Part shown: in pieces, positions 6,996-14,886 of the stretch
Layout of the letters: the number at the start of each line of letters is the position of its first letter
Numbering within the stretch: the first letter of the stretch is position 1
Assembly (NCBI GenBank): GCA_019639135.1
Contig: JAHBSL010000011.1
Coordinates: 80,232-144,231, forward strand
Direction: 5' to 3'
Source: Acidobacteriota bacterium
GTDB taxonomy: Bacteria > Acidobacteriota > Blastocatellia > Pyrinomonadales > Pyrinomonadaceae
Length of the DNA stretch: 64,000 nucleotides
The notes under the pieces: generated by a model
Databases searched by the model: none
The model's input: only the letters and a program-made list of their open reading frames with translations
Told to the model about the DNA's origin: nothing
Program-made: the position numbers and the translations under genes

Positions 6996-9584
6996 ATGAG
7001 CACAGCCATTGAGACCGGCACGAGGAGCATTGTCTCTAACGGAAATGGAGCAACGGGAGCGGCACCCGGCATCGAGGCACGCCCGCTTGGGCTTAACGCC
7101 CGGAAGGTCGTCGCCAAGCGATATGCCATCAAGGACGAAAACGGCGAGGCTCTTGAGACCTGGGCAGACATTGTCCGCCGGGTCGTCGGCCACGTCTCAC
7201 GTGCCGAAAAAGACCCGACGGCCCAGTCGTTGTTCTACCGCGACATGTCGGCCGTGATGCTCCGCCGCGAGTTCATCCCGAACACTCCGTGCCTCGTCAA
7301 TGCCGGTAAGCCGAAAGGCCAGCTCGCCGCCTGCTTCGTGCTCAACGTCCCGGATTCGATCGAGGGCATCATGGAACACGCCCAGAACGTCGCCGTTATT
7401 CACCAGACCGGCGGCGGAACGGGCATGACCTATGAATTCCTGCGGCCGGCAGGTTCGATGGTCAATTCGACCCGTGGCGTCGCGAGCGGCCCGGTCTCGT
7501 TCATGAACATCGTCAACCAGACGACCGAGGTCGTAAAGCAGGGCGGGGTTCGCCGCGGTGCGAACATGGGCATACTTGCCGTCACCCATCCGGACATTCT
7601 TCGCTTTATCCACGCCAAGAACGACCAAACGAGCCTGACGAATTTCAACATCTCGGTCACGGTGACCGATCTTTTCATGGACGCCGTCGATAGCAAGGTC
7701 TGGTTCCAAACCGAGTTCAACGGCGAGCCCTGGCAGCAATCGGTCTTCGATCCCGTTACCGGCGAGGACTATAAAGTATTTCGCCGGCCGGACGGCTCGA
7801 CCGTCACTTTTGCCGATAAGGCTTCGTTCGAAGCGGCCGACCTCGAGGGCTGCACCATCGAAGAACCGCCGATGCCGGGAATGGTCTATGCGCCTGACAT
7901 CTGGAACCGCATCATCGCCTCGGCACATAAGTACGCCGAGCCCGGCATCATCTTCATCGACGAGGTCAACCGCCACAACCACATGATGGCCTCGATGGGG
8001 CCGATCTTTGCCTGCAACCCATGCGGCGAGCAGATGCTCCACTTCAACAATTCATGCAACCTCGGTTCGATCGACGTAGCGAAGTTCTATGACGAAGAGA
8101 ACGGCACCGACGACATTGACTCCTCGGTCGAATGGGATCGGCTCGGGCAGGTGACTCGGCTATCGACGCGGTTTCTCGATAACGTCATCGACGCGGGCTA
8201 CTTCCCGCTTCCGGCGATCGAGGATGTCGTTAAGCGGACGCGCCCGGTCGGGCTCGGCATAATGGGCTTTGCCGATCTTTGCCTCAAGCTCGGCATCACC
8301 TACGGCAGCGAGCGGTCGCTCGAACTAATGGAACGCGTAATGGGCTTTATCCGCAAAGAGGCATGGAACGCTTCGCTCGCCATCGGTGCCGAAAAGGGTG
8401 TTTTCCCCGAACTCGAGGCAAACAAAGAGGCTTATGCGAAGTTTCTCTACGACGAGATCGGCATCGCCAGGGACACGCCGCTCACGCCGCGAAATTATGA
8501 GGTGACGACCATCGCCCCGACCGGGACGATCTCGCTTGTCGCCGAAACCTCATCCGGCATCGAGCCAAATTTCTCGTGGGCTTACGTCCGGCAGGATACG
8601 CTCGGCACGCGGACCTACGTCCACACCGAGGCCGCAAGGGCTCTCGGCGTTGAGGTCGATCAGACCGATGAGGAATCGATAAAGCAGGCGGCCGAGTACG
8701 TCGTCGAACACGAATCGGAACTCCCGCCGCATTTTATCTCGGCGATGGGCATCCGTTCGGACGAACACGTTCGCGTGCTCGCCGCGGCCCAGAAGCACAC
8801 CGATAACTCGATCTCAAAGACCTGCAACGGTGCCCGCGACGACACGCTCGAATCAGTCGATGAGCTTTATCACCTCGCCCGCAAGCTCGGCTGCAAGGCC
8901 GTCAGCTACTACCGCGACGGCAGCCGCGAAGGGCAGGTGTTGAACGCGATGAAGGTAGAGGAGAAATCCTCGGACGCGGAGACTGAGGGACGCGGAGACG
9001 CGGAGACTGAGGGACGCGGAGACGCGGAGAGTTCAGTTAGTTCGGTTGTCTCGGCGTCTTCACGCGTCGAGCGGCCGCGTGAGCTTCAGGGCTCGACCTG
9101 GCGGATCCCGTTCGATAATCAGAACCTTTACGTTACGGTCAATCACGACGGCGAGAAGGTGCTTGAGGTCTTTGCGACCGGGCCGATCAGCGAAGGCGTG
9201 GGCCTGCTTGCTTCAAAGATGCTCCGCGGCGGTTTCGAGGTCCGCGAGGTCGCCCGTAGCCTCAACAAGGTGACGGGCACAAACGCCGTTTGGTTCAACG
9301 AGCGGCTGTTGACCTCGCCCGAACAGGCCGTGGCCGAGTGCCTAATGCTGACCGACCGGCGGCTCAAGAACCTTCCTGCCTCTGAGCGGCAGTTACAGAA
9401 ACAGCAAGCCGGCGTCGCGGCTGTCTTACCCGGTACCGAAGGCATGCACCTTGAAACCGATGCCGAGGATATCTATAGCGAAATGGCGACCCTCATCGGC
9501 GAATGCCCTGAGTGCCGCGGCCAGCTCGAACACGCCTCGGGCTGCGACTTCTGCCGCGACTGCGGTTATTCAAAATGTAAATGA
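6996..9584 (+). CDS. nrdJ: Vitamin B12-dependent (class II) ribonucleotide reductase
   Basis: 862 residues. Reduces ribonucleotides to deoxyribonucleotides with adenosylcobalamin, independent of oxygen. The thiyl-radical site is NPCGE with Cys343. Other family blocks are [33 protein letters not shown] and APTGTISL (nucleotide-binding end of the barrel). The C-terminus ends in a cysteine-rich tail ([14 protein letters not shown]) that carries electrons to the active site. GAGGAG at 6981-6986 is the ribosome site. A linker at residues 660-678 is encoded by a perfect 24-base tandem repeat and is absent from what I know of relatives. It is likely the main dNTP source; no nrdAB was seen here. Confidence 0.96.
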   Translation: MSTAIETGTRSIVSNGNGATGAAPGIEARPLGLNARKVVAKRYAIKDENGEALETWADIVRRVVGHVSRAEKDPTAQSLFYRDMSAVMLRREFIPNTPCLVNAGKPKGQLAACFVLNVPDSIEGIMEHAQNVAVIHQTGGGTGMTYEFLRPAGSMVNSTRGVASGPVSFMNIVNQTTEVVKQGGVRRGANMGILAVTHPDILRFIHAKNDQTSLTNFNISVTVTDLFMDAVDSKVWFQTEFNGEPWQQSVFDPVTGEDYKVFRRPDGSTVTFADKASFEAADLEGCTIEEPPMPGMVYAPDIWNRIIASAHKYAEPGIIFIDEVNRHNHMMASMGPIFACNPCGEQMLHFNNSCNLGSIDVAKFYDEENGTDDIDSSVEWDRLGQVTRLSTRFLDNVIDAGYFPLPAIEDVVKRTRPVGLGIMGFADLCLKLGITYGSERSLELMERVMGFIRKEAWNASLAIGAEKGVFPELEANKEAYAKFLYDEIGIARDTPLTPRNYEVTTIAPTGTISLVAETSSGIEPNFSWAYVRQDTLGTRTYVHTEAARALGVEVDQTDEESIKQAAEYVVEHESELPPHFISAMGIRSDEHVRVLAAAQKHTDNSISKTCNGARDDTLESVDELYHLARKLGCKAVSYYRDGSREGQVLNAMKVEEKSSDAETEGRGDAETEGRGDAESSVSSVVSASSRVERPRELQGSTWRIPFDNQNLYVTVNHDGEKVLEVFATGPISEGVGLLASKMLRGGFEVREVARSLNKVTGTNAVWFNERLLTSPEQAVAECLMLTDRRLKNLPASERQLQKQQAGVAAVLPGTEGMHLETDAEDIYSEMATLIGECPECRGQLEHASGCDFCRDCGYSKCK
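8973..9029 (+). repeat. 24-bp in-frame tandem repeat inside nrdJ
   Basis: Two perfect copies of a 24-base unit beginning GACGCGGAGACTGAG, plus 9 bases of a third. It encodes DAETEGRG twice and then DAE. The core GACGCGGAGACG is the reverse complement of the CGTCTCCGCGTC units in the intergenic arrays. It falls between the catalytic barrel and the C-terminal domain, where an acidic flexible linker is tolerated. Confidence 0.9.
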
Positions 9585-9597
9585 GATGCGGGAACGG

Positions 9598-9629
9598 CAG
9601 CTTAACGCGAACTCACGCTAAGCTGTTTT
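9598..9629 (+). terminator. Terminator after nrdJ
   Basis: CAGCTTA (9598-9604) pairs with TAAGCTG (9619-9625) over a 14-base loop and is followed by TTTT, 14 bases after the nrdJ stop codon. The 7-bp stem is modest, so the call is moderate. Confidence 0.5.
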
Positions 9630-9751
9630 GAACGCGAATCTGATGGATCGGGCGGATACGAGCGGATATCTTCTGTTCGTTTCCGCCTAGTTATTTTTGA
9701 CCTCTTTGTCGGATTCGTCCGATCCGCCCTATCCGCCTGATCCGCGTTCAA
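9628..9751. repeat. Long imperfect inverted repeat in the nrdJ/Fe-S gene spacer
   Basis: TTGAACGCG at 9628-9636 is mirrored by CGCGTTCAA at 9743-9751, and the inner sequences GGATCGGGCGGATA and TATCCGCC/GATCCGCC match imperfectly across the centre. The 124 bases can fold into one long hairpin. It lies between two convergent genes, a usual place for dispersed palindromic elements. Confidence 0.7.
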
Positions 9752-9763
9752 CAAACCTATAAA

Positions 9764-11671
9764 CTAACGCGGTTGCGCTGTCGGAAAACTCCGCCTCCCT
9801 CTCAGCGTCGGGTCGGCGGCAAATGCGGCCTCGAAGCGGCGTTCGGCAAGCCCCGCCATGCCGACATTCTGCAGCCGCTGGCCGAGCATGAATTGGAAGA
9901 GCGGATCACGCGGCGTCGCCCGGTCGGCCATTTGTGAGAGTTCGGTTGCGAGTTCGGCATTGCCGCTCGTAGCGGCCGCACCGGCAATAAAATTGCTCGC
10001 TATCGGCAGGTTCGGTCTCTGACGGATCGCTTCCTGCCAGGCTGCGACCGCTTCCTCACGACGCCCGAGCATCCAGAGCGATTCGCCCTTGTCCTCGAGT
10101 GCGATCGAAAGGTCCGGCCGCTCGGCAAGTGCCGCCTCGTGGCTGCGAAGCCCTTCCTCAAACCGCCCCGACCGGTTAAGGATCGCCCCGCGATAGAAAA
10201 GACTAAGTGCCTTTTGCTGACCGCTCTGCCGATCAGCAGCGACTGAGAGAAGCTCAAGCGCTCGTTCCTTGTTTCCAGCGAGATATTCCATCCAAGCGAG
10301 CTTCGGCATCGCATCGGCGTTGGTGAAGAGGCCGATCTCGGCCGCCCGCTGCAGGTGACGCCGGCCCTCGGCGATATTGCCCTGATCGGCGAGTGAGAGC
10401 CACGGCTGCGGGTTCGACTGCAGAAGGGCGAGTTCGTCCGGTACGCGGATGTTTTCAAACGCACGCGTGCCCGCCGATTCGTGATAGCGGACCCAGCCGC
10501 TGTGGGCATTGAGCCCGATCCATGCAGCGGCGAAAGCGATGAAAATGTATCCCGTGAGCATCAGGCTTCCCTTCGAACGCAGGCTCCAGCGATAAAACAC
10601 AAGGTTCTCGCGGCGGAACAGATGCAATGTCTTGACTGCCAGAAAAGCAGTAACGATCGCGATACCGATCGCCATTAGCATCGGCACGAGTTGATAGACA
10701 TTCCAAACGGCGAAGTATGCCGCAACGAACGCAGCCGCCGCAAATATCTCCTCAGGCCATGTCAGCGAATACTTTGCCGAGGGCTCCGTAGTGACCGCTA
10801 CCGAGGGCTTGCCGAAGCCGAAATAGAGAGCATCGTTCGGGCATACGCTGACGCAGTCCATACACTTCATGCAGCCCGGATCGACGACCATTCCGTATTT
10901 TTTGACCTCGGCGTGGACGACCACATTCGACGTACACGTCGCCGTGCAGTGCCCGCATTCGTTGCAGGCATCCGTCACGCGAATGCGGCCCGGAGCGAAT
11001 TTATCCGCCACCGCAAAAAAGCCGCCGTAAGGACAGCCGTAGGTGCAGAAGCCCTTCGAGCCGAGAAAATAGACTGTAATGAAACCGCAAATAAAGAGGA
11101 ACGGTATCGCCACCTCGATCGGGGGAAAGGTCGCCCAAAATTCGGTCGTTATCAGGTGATTGCTAAAGGGCGGAATGAGCGGCTCGTTCTCCGGCTTCGT
11201 TATTGCCCGCAGCACGGTCGGCCAAACGAACATATAAAGGGCGGCGATCAGCGGAACAAAAATAAGCAGTCGCGAGCGAAAAGGCCGCGGCGTCAGCCCG
11301 ATCTTTTTCAGCATCCAGGCACAAAGGTCTTGCAAAGCGACGACATGGCACGCCCAGCCACAGACGAACCGCCCGAGCACGAGCGTCGCGATAATGGCAA
11401 GTGCAAAAAAGATCGCTCCGGCATTAACGGCTCCCTGCTGGAGCGTCCACATCGTCTCCGAAGGCTCGATCGGCGAGACCGTGCTGCCTGTATAAAGCCA
11501 TTGAACGATATGGGCAGCCATAAGGATATGTAGTACGATCAATGCTCCCGCACGCCAGCGGCCCATTCGCGACTTGGCGATCTCGGGTTTCGCACCGCCC
11601 GAGGAAGCGATCACCGGCAGTTCGGCACGCTTTTTCGGGGGGTCTAGTTTTCCTTCGCAACCGGGTTTCAT
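9764..11671 (-). CDS. Polytopic 4Fe-4S ferredoxin-type membrane protein with C-terminal TPRs
   Basis: 635 residues. The first half resembles NapH/CcoG/NosR-type electron carriers: four hydrophobic segments (about 35-55, 75-105, 125-150, 185-215), with cysteine motifs CGWAC after the second and CTYGCP after the fourth, then two full [4Fe-4S] motifs, CNECGHCTATC and CMKCMDCVSVCP. Two more membrane segments follow (about 300-345 and 370-390). The last 230 residues are four or five TPR units (for example ALSLFYRGAILNRSGRFEEGL and SIALEDKGESLWMLGRREEA). The ferredoxin domain probably passes electrons at the membrane; the TPR part suggests docking of a partner. I do not know the substrate. No clear ribosome site precedes the start. 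Confidence 0.8.
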   Translation of the reverse strand: MKPGCEGKLDPPKKRAELPVIASSGGAKPEIAKSRMGRWRAGALIVLHILMAAHIVQWLYTGSTVSPIEPSETMWTLQQGAVNAGAIFFALAIIATLVLGRFVCGWACHVVALQDLCAWMLKKIGLTPRPFRSRLLIFVPLIAALYMFVWPTVLRAITKPENEPLIPPFSNHLITTEFWATFPPIEVAIPFLFICGFITVYFLGSKGFCTYGCPYGGFFAVADKFAPGRIRVTDACNECGHCTATCTSNVVVHAEVKKYGMVVDPGCMKCMDCVSVCPNDALYFGFGKPSVAVTTEPSAKYSLTWPEEIFAAAAFVAAYFAVWNVYQLVPMLMAIGIAIVTAFLAVKTLHLFRRENLVFYRWSLRSKGSLMLTGYIFIAFAAAWIGLNAHSGWVRYHESAGTRAFENIRVPDELALLQSNPQPWLSLADQGNIAEGRRHLQRAAEIGLFTNADAMPKLAWMEYLAGNKERALELLSVAADRQSGQQKALSLFYRGAILNRSGRFEEGLRSHEAALAERPDLSIALEDKGESLWMLGRREEAVAAWQEAIRQRPNLPIASNFIAGAAATSGNAELATELSQMADRATPRDPLFQFMLGQRLQNVGMAGLAERRFEAAFAADPTLRGRRSFPTAQPR

Positions 11672-11893
11672 TTTGGAACGGGCGGGGCCATCGGCGTTTT
11701 ATCTAATGCGACTTCGGTCGATACTTTTCCCTCTATGATTAAATCACATCGGATGCCGGTTCATTTAGCAACGGGCTTCGAAAGTCATCATTTCTTGTCG
11801 GTAAATGAATAAGCTCCAGCGGGCAGCAAAAACTCTTTTGACTCAAAGAATAACAGCTCCAGCATAAGACTTGGAATCATTTAAATTCGCTTA

Positions 11894-11920
11894 TTGACCA
11901 GGGGTTTGATGTGATATAAC
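11894..11920 (+). promoter_or_regulatory. Weak promoter candidate before the 710-residue secreted protein gene
   Basis: TTGACC (11894-11899) and TATAAC (11915-11920) are 15 bases apart, short for sigma70. The rest of the 350-base gap (11672-12024) holds nothing else that I can recognise, apart from a near-repeat of GGTCAGGGG/GACCAGGGG. Confidence 0.3.
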
Positions 11921-12024
11921 GTATAAAGCCAAATTCGCTCAACTTAAGCGCCTCATCCGCTTTGCTGGTCAGGGGTATAGTTAATCCATAGTTAATCCAA
12001 GGTAGAAAGGTTAGGAGAATTTTG

Positions 12025-14157
12025 ATGAAGAAAAAGTTACTGGGTAGCCGGTTCCGTACCGTCTTTACGGTTCTGGGCATTTGCGCCGTATTCGCTGCGA
12101 TTTTCGGATTCTCTGAAAATAGCACAGTCGCCGGTCCGGATTCGGAGTCCGGATTGCTTGAGAAGATGATCGTGGCCAACGGCAGCGTCGCTCTTGACGT
12201 TGACCTCGGGCTGCTTTCCGGGGCCGAGGGCATCTCCCGCACAGAGAACCTTGCTTTTGAGGCCGAAAAGAACGCATTCTTTGCGATGCTCGTTTTCAAC
12301 AACGAGATCCGCGGAACGATCCCGAGCATGCTTCCGATCCACCCGCAGCAGAAGGCGAACCTGCCTGCAAAGCTGCAGGAATCTTACGAACGCCTTGCCA
12401 TTGAGAGCCTTCCCGCCGGCGGCCAATATGAGTTGATCCTGCGTGATTCGAAGACCGGCTTCCACTTCTTCAACGTCGATGGGCCGGAATTCGCCTTCGA
12501 CCCTGAAACGCGTACGATCACGATCACAGCGGGCCGCGTTCTTGTCTCCGATGACCTGGCTGCCGAACTCGAACGGCCCGACACCGCCGGAAAGAGCATC
12601 GGTTCGATCAACATCTCGACCAAGATGCGTACCATCGAGACCGCCCGCATCGTTAACGGCGGCGTTGAGAGCGGCAAGCTTCCCGCTGGCTACGGCATGG
12701 AAGACAATGCCGGAACGGTTCCCGGCCCGGACGTCATCGTTGGTGACGTTTACGGTCTGGCTCAGTTCGGAAGCGCAAGTAATGGATTCGTCGGCCTAGC
12801 CGTCGGAACGAACTCGTGCAACGCCGGTACGGTGGACCTTAACTGGTTCGCTCTGCCGAGCAACGATCACCCGGTCATCCCGCAGAATATGTATCGCATG
12901 AGCGGCGGTACGAATGGCGAAGTGACCTTTGAGCAGATCGGCCAGTCAAGCATGAAGCACGCCTTTACCGCTCTGACGCAGAATCTTTGCGGCTTTGGCT
13001 GCAACGGCGTCGGTGGCAGCCGCCTTGGCTCCGGATGTTCGGATCCATACTCGGCGAGCCTCAATGCCGGCCCGAGCCTTGGCTCTCGTGCCTGGGTAAA
13101 CCCGTTCACCGGCTTTTATCCGCGTGGCGACTCGGCAACACCGCCGAACAACCACTCCGGACACACTCACCTTGGACCGGATCACCGCATCCTGACCAAG
13201 ATCGACGATCTCCGTACGGACATCAATCAGGGAGCCCGTTACTATGCCGAGGCTCAGTATGTTACGCCGCACGAATATCAGTGGTGCCTCGCGAACCCGA
13301 CGCAGTGCAACATGTACAACAATATGTCGTATCGCCGCTACACGGTTGGCGGAACGGCAGGCTCGTTCACCTTCTCGCCGGCCGAAAATACGGTCCGCCA
13401 GAAGCCAGCCGTTTATGCGTGGCCGGAGGCAACGGTCACTGAATACCGGATCGCCGGCGGTGCGGACGGAGCATTCTTTGTTGCCTACAAGGTAACGCAG
13501 ATCGCTCAGGGAACCTGGCAGTACGAATATGCCATCTTCAACCACAACCTTGACCGGAGCATCGGCGCTTTCAGCGTACCGACCGGGCAGGGCGTTTCGG
13601 TCACCAACGTCGGCTTCCACGCACCGCCGCAGCATCCGGGCTGGACCGGTGACGGAACGGTCGGCAATGCCGGCTTTAGTTCGACTCCGTGGGCGGTAAA
13701 TCAAACGCCCGATTCGGTTAGCTGGGCGACGGAGACCTTTGCTCAGAACCCGAACGCGAACGCCATCCGCTGGGGTACGATGTATAACTTCCGGTTTACC
13801 TCGACCAGTGCCCCGACAACGAAGAACGCCACCATCGGCTTCTTCAAGACGGGCGAACCGATGACGGTTCCGATCCAGGCTCCGGGAAGTTCGGTCGTCG
13901 CTAACGTATCGGTATCAGGCCGTGTAACCGATGCTAACGGCTTCGGCATTCCTCTGGCCCGCGTTACCATTACGGATGGGCAGGGTGCGAGCCGTTCGGT
14001 CCTGACGACCAGCTTCGGCTACTACACCATCTCTAACGTGGTGTCCGGACAGACCTACACCATCGGTGCTTCGGCAAAGCGTTATACATTCCCCGCTCCG
14101 CAGCAGGTGCCGATCACGACCGACGTCGCAAACCTGAACTTCGTCGGAAACGAATAA
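12025..14157 (+). CDS. Large exported protein with C-terminal carboxypeptidase-regulatory-like domain
   Basis: 710 residues; the main body is of unknown family. The N-terminus KKKLLGSRFRTVFTVLGICAVFAAIFGF is a signal or anchor segment (positively charged, then about 18 hydrophobic residues). The central part is rich in G, N, T and aromatic residues and contains many cysteines near 255-345. The last 80 residues are a carboxypeptidase-regulatory-like beta-sandwich (VSGRVTDANGFGIPLARVTI, then STSFGYYTISNV-like block, here TTSFGYYTI). AGGAG at 12013-12017 lies 7 bases before ATG 12025, which I prefer to a TTG three bases earlier. A strong terminator follows, so it is probably a single highly expressed gene. 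Confidence 0.75.
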   Translation: MKKKLLGSRFRTVFTVLGICAVFAAIFGFSENSTVAGPDSESGLLEKMIVANGSVALDVDLGLLSGAEGISRTENLAFEAEKNAFFAMLVFNNEIRGTIPSMLPIHPQQKANLPAKLQESYERLAIESLPAGGQYELILRDSKTGFHFFNVDGPEFAFDPETRTITITAGRVLVSDDLAAELERPDTAGKSIGSINISTKMRTIETARIVNGGVESGKLPAGYGMEDNAGTVPGPDVIVGDVYGLAQFGSASNGFVGLAVGTNSCNAGTVDLNWFALPSNDHPVIPQNMYRMSGGTNGEVTFEQIGQSSMKHAFTALTQNLCGFGCNGVGGSRLGSGCSDPYSASLNAGPSLGSRAWVNPFTGFYPRGDSATPPNNHSGHTHLGPDHRILTKIDDLRTDINQGARYYAEAQYVTPHEYQWCLANPTQCNMYNNMSYRRYTVGGTAGSFTFSPAENTVRQKPAVYAWPEATVTEYRIAGGADGAFFVAYKVTQIAQGTWQYEYAIFNHNLDRSIGAFSVPTGQGVSVTNVGFHAPPQHPGWTGDGTVGNAGFSSTPWAVNQTPDSVSWATETFAQNPNANAIRWGTMYNFRFTSTSAPTTKNATIGFFKTGEPMTVPIQAPGSSVVANVSVSGRVTDANGFGIPLARVTITDGQGASRSVLTTSFGYYTISNVVSGQTYTIGASAKRYTFPAPQQVPITTDVANLNFVGNE

Positions 14158-14179
14158 ACACGCGTTAGCGTGATAGAAC

Positions 14180-14213
14180 GAGGCTGTCCGAAAGGGCAGC
14201 CTCTTTTCTTTTT
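14180..14213 (+). terminator. Strong rho-independent terminator
   Basis: GAGGCTGTCC and GGGCAGCCTC form a 10-bp stem with one G-T pair and a GAAA tetraloop, followed by TTTTCTTTTT. It lies 23 bases after the stop of the 710-residue secreted protein gene. Confidence 0.9.
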
Positions 14214-14224
14214 CCAAAAGCAAA

Positions 14225-14599
14225 GGCCCGCACGTCAGTAAGGGTGGTTCATCCGATGCGGAATGCGGAATCCTGTCAAAGCCCGCCCGTGTCAGTAGCC
14301 CGACCGTAAGGGAGGGCTCATTGCATGATGAGTGACGAGTAGCAAATCCTTAATCTGGAATTTGGAATGAGTAAGCCCGCACGTCAGTAAGGGCGGTTCA
14401 TCCAACGGAGAATGTTGAGCAGCAGAGCACGCGAGCCTCACACAGCCAGAAACCCGACCTGTTCGGAGGGTGCCCTTTCGAATGCTGAATGATGAATGCG
14501 TAATGGGAATTGAAATGAGGTGAATACCCGTGTCTGAGGCCCGACCGTCAGAGAGGGCTAAAACGCGAAAGCCCGCACGTTAGTAAGGGCGGTTCATCC
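14225..14599. repeat. Dispersed GCCCGCACGTCAGTAAGGGC repeat cluster
   Basis: Three near-identical units of 29 bases, beginning GCCCGCACGTCAGTAAGG and ending GGTTCATCC, lie at 14226-14254, 14375-14403 and 14571-14599. Between them are degenerate versions (GCCCGACCGTAAGGGAGGGC and similar) and AT-richer filler such as GAATGATGAATGATGAG. The first 20 bases form a GCCC/GGGC hairpin. The same unit recurs at the end of the window (63966-63994). No gene is seen between 14158 and 14886. Confidence 0.85.
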
Positions 14600-14843
14600 A
14601 ACGGAGAATGATGAATGATGAGTGGTGAATCTTGAATCCGGCTTCCCTTTTTCTTCTTTTCTTAGTCCGTGGTTTATTTTCCCAAACCGACCGAACTACG
14701 ATTTGATCAAACACAAAAGTAAAAAAGAAGAAACAAAAATCCGGCTTTATCCCTTCTCCTTTAGCCTTTCTCCTTTCATTCGCCCGTCGGGTTTCTGCCC
14801 ATGTCGCGAGCCAACCTATCCGGAGCTAGACGTAAAACCTCTA

Positions 14844-14871
14844 ACTTCTGGCTTCTGGCTTCTGGCTTCTG
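14844..14871. repeat. Heptamer tandem repeat (GCTTCTG x4)
   Basis: ACTTCTG followed by three perfect GCTTCTG units, 15 bases before the stop codon of the convergent-side peroxidase gene. Confidence 0.85.
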
Positions 14872-14886
14872 ACCACCGACCACCGC

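Noticed and set aside
14225..14599. Possible CRISPR array or attachment sites
   Set aside because: Spacing of the units is irregular (about 150 and 196 bases), fillers are similar to each other, and no integrase or cas gene is found.
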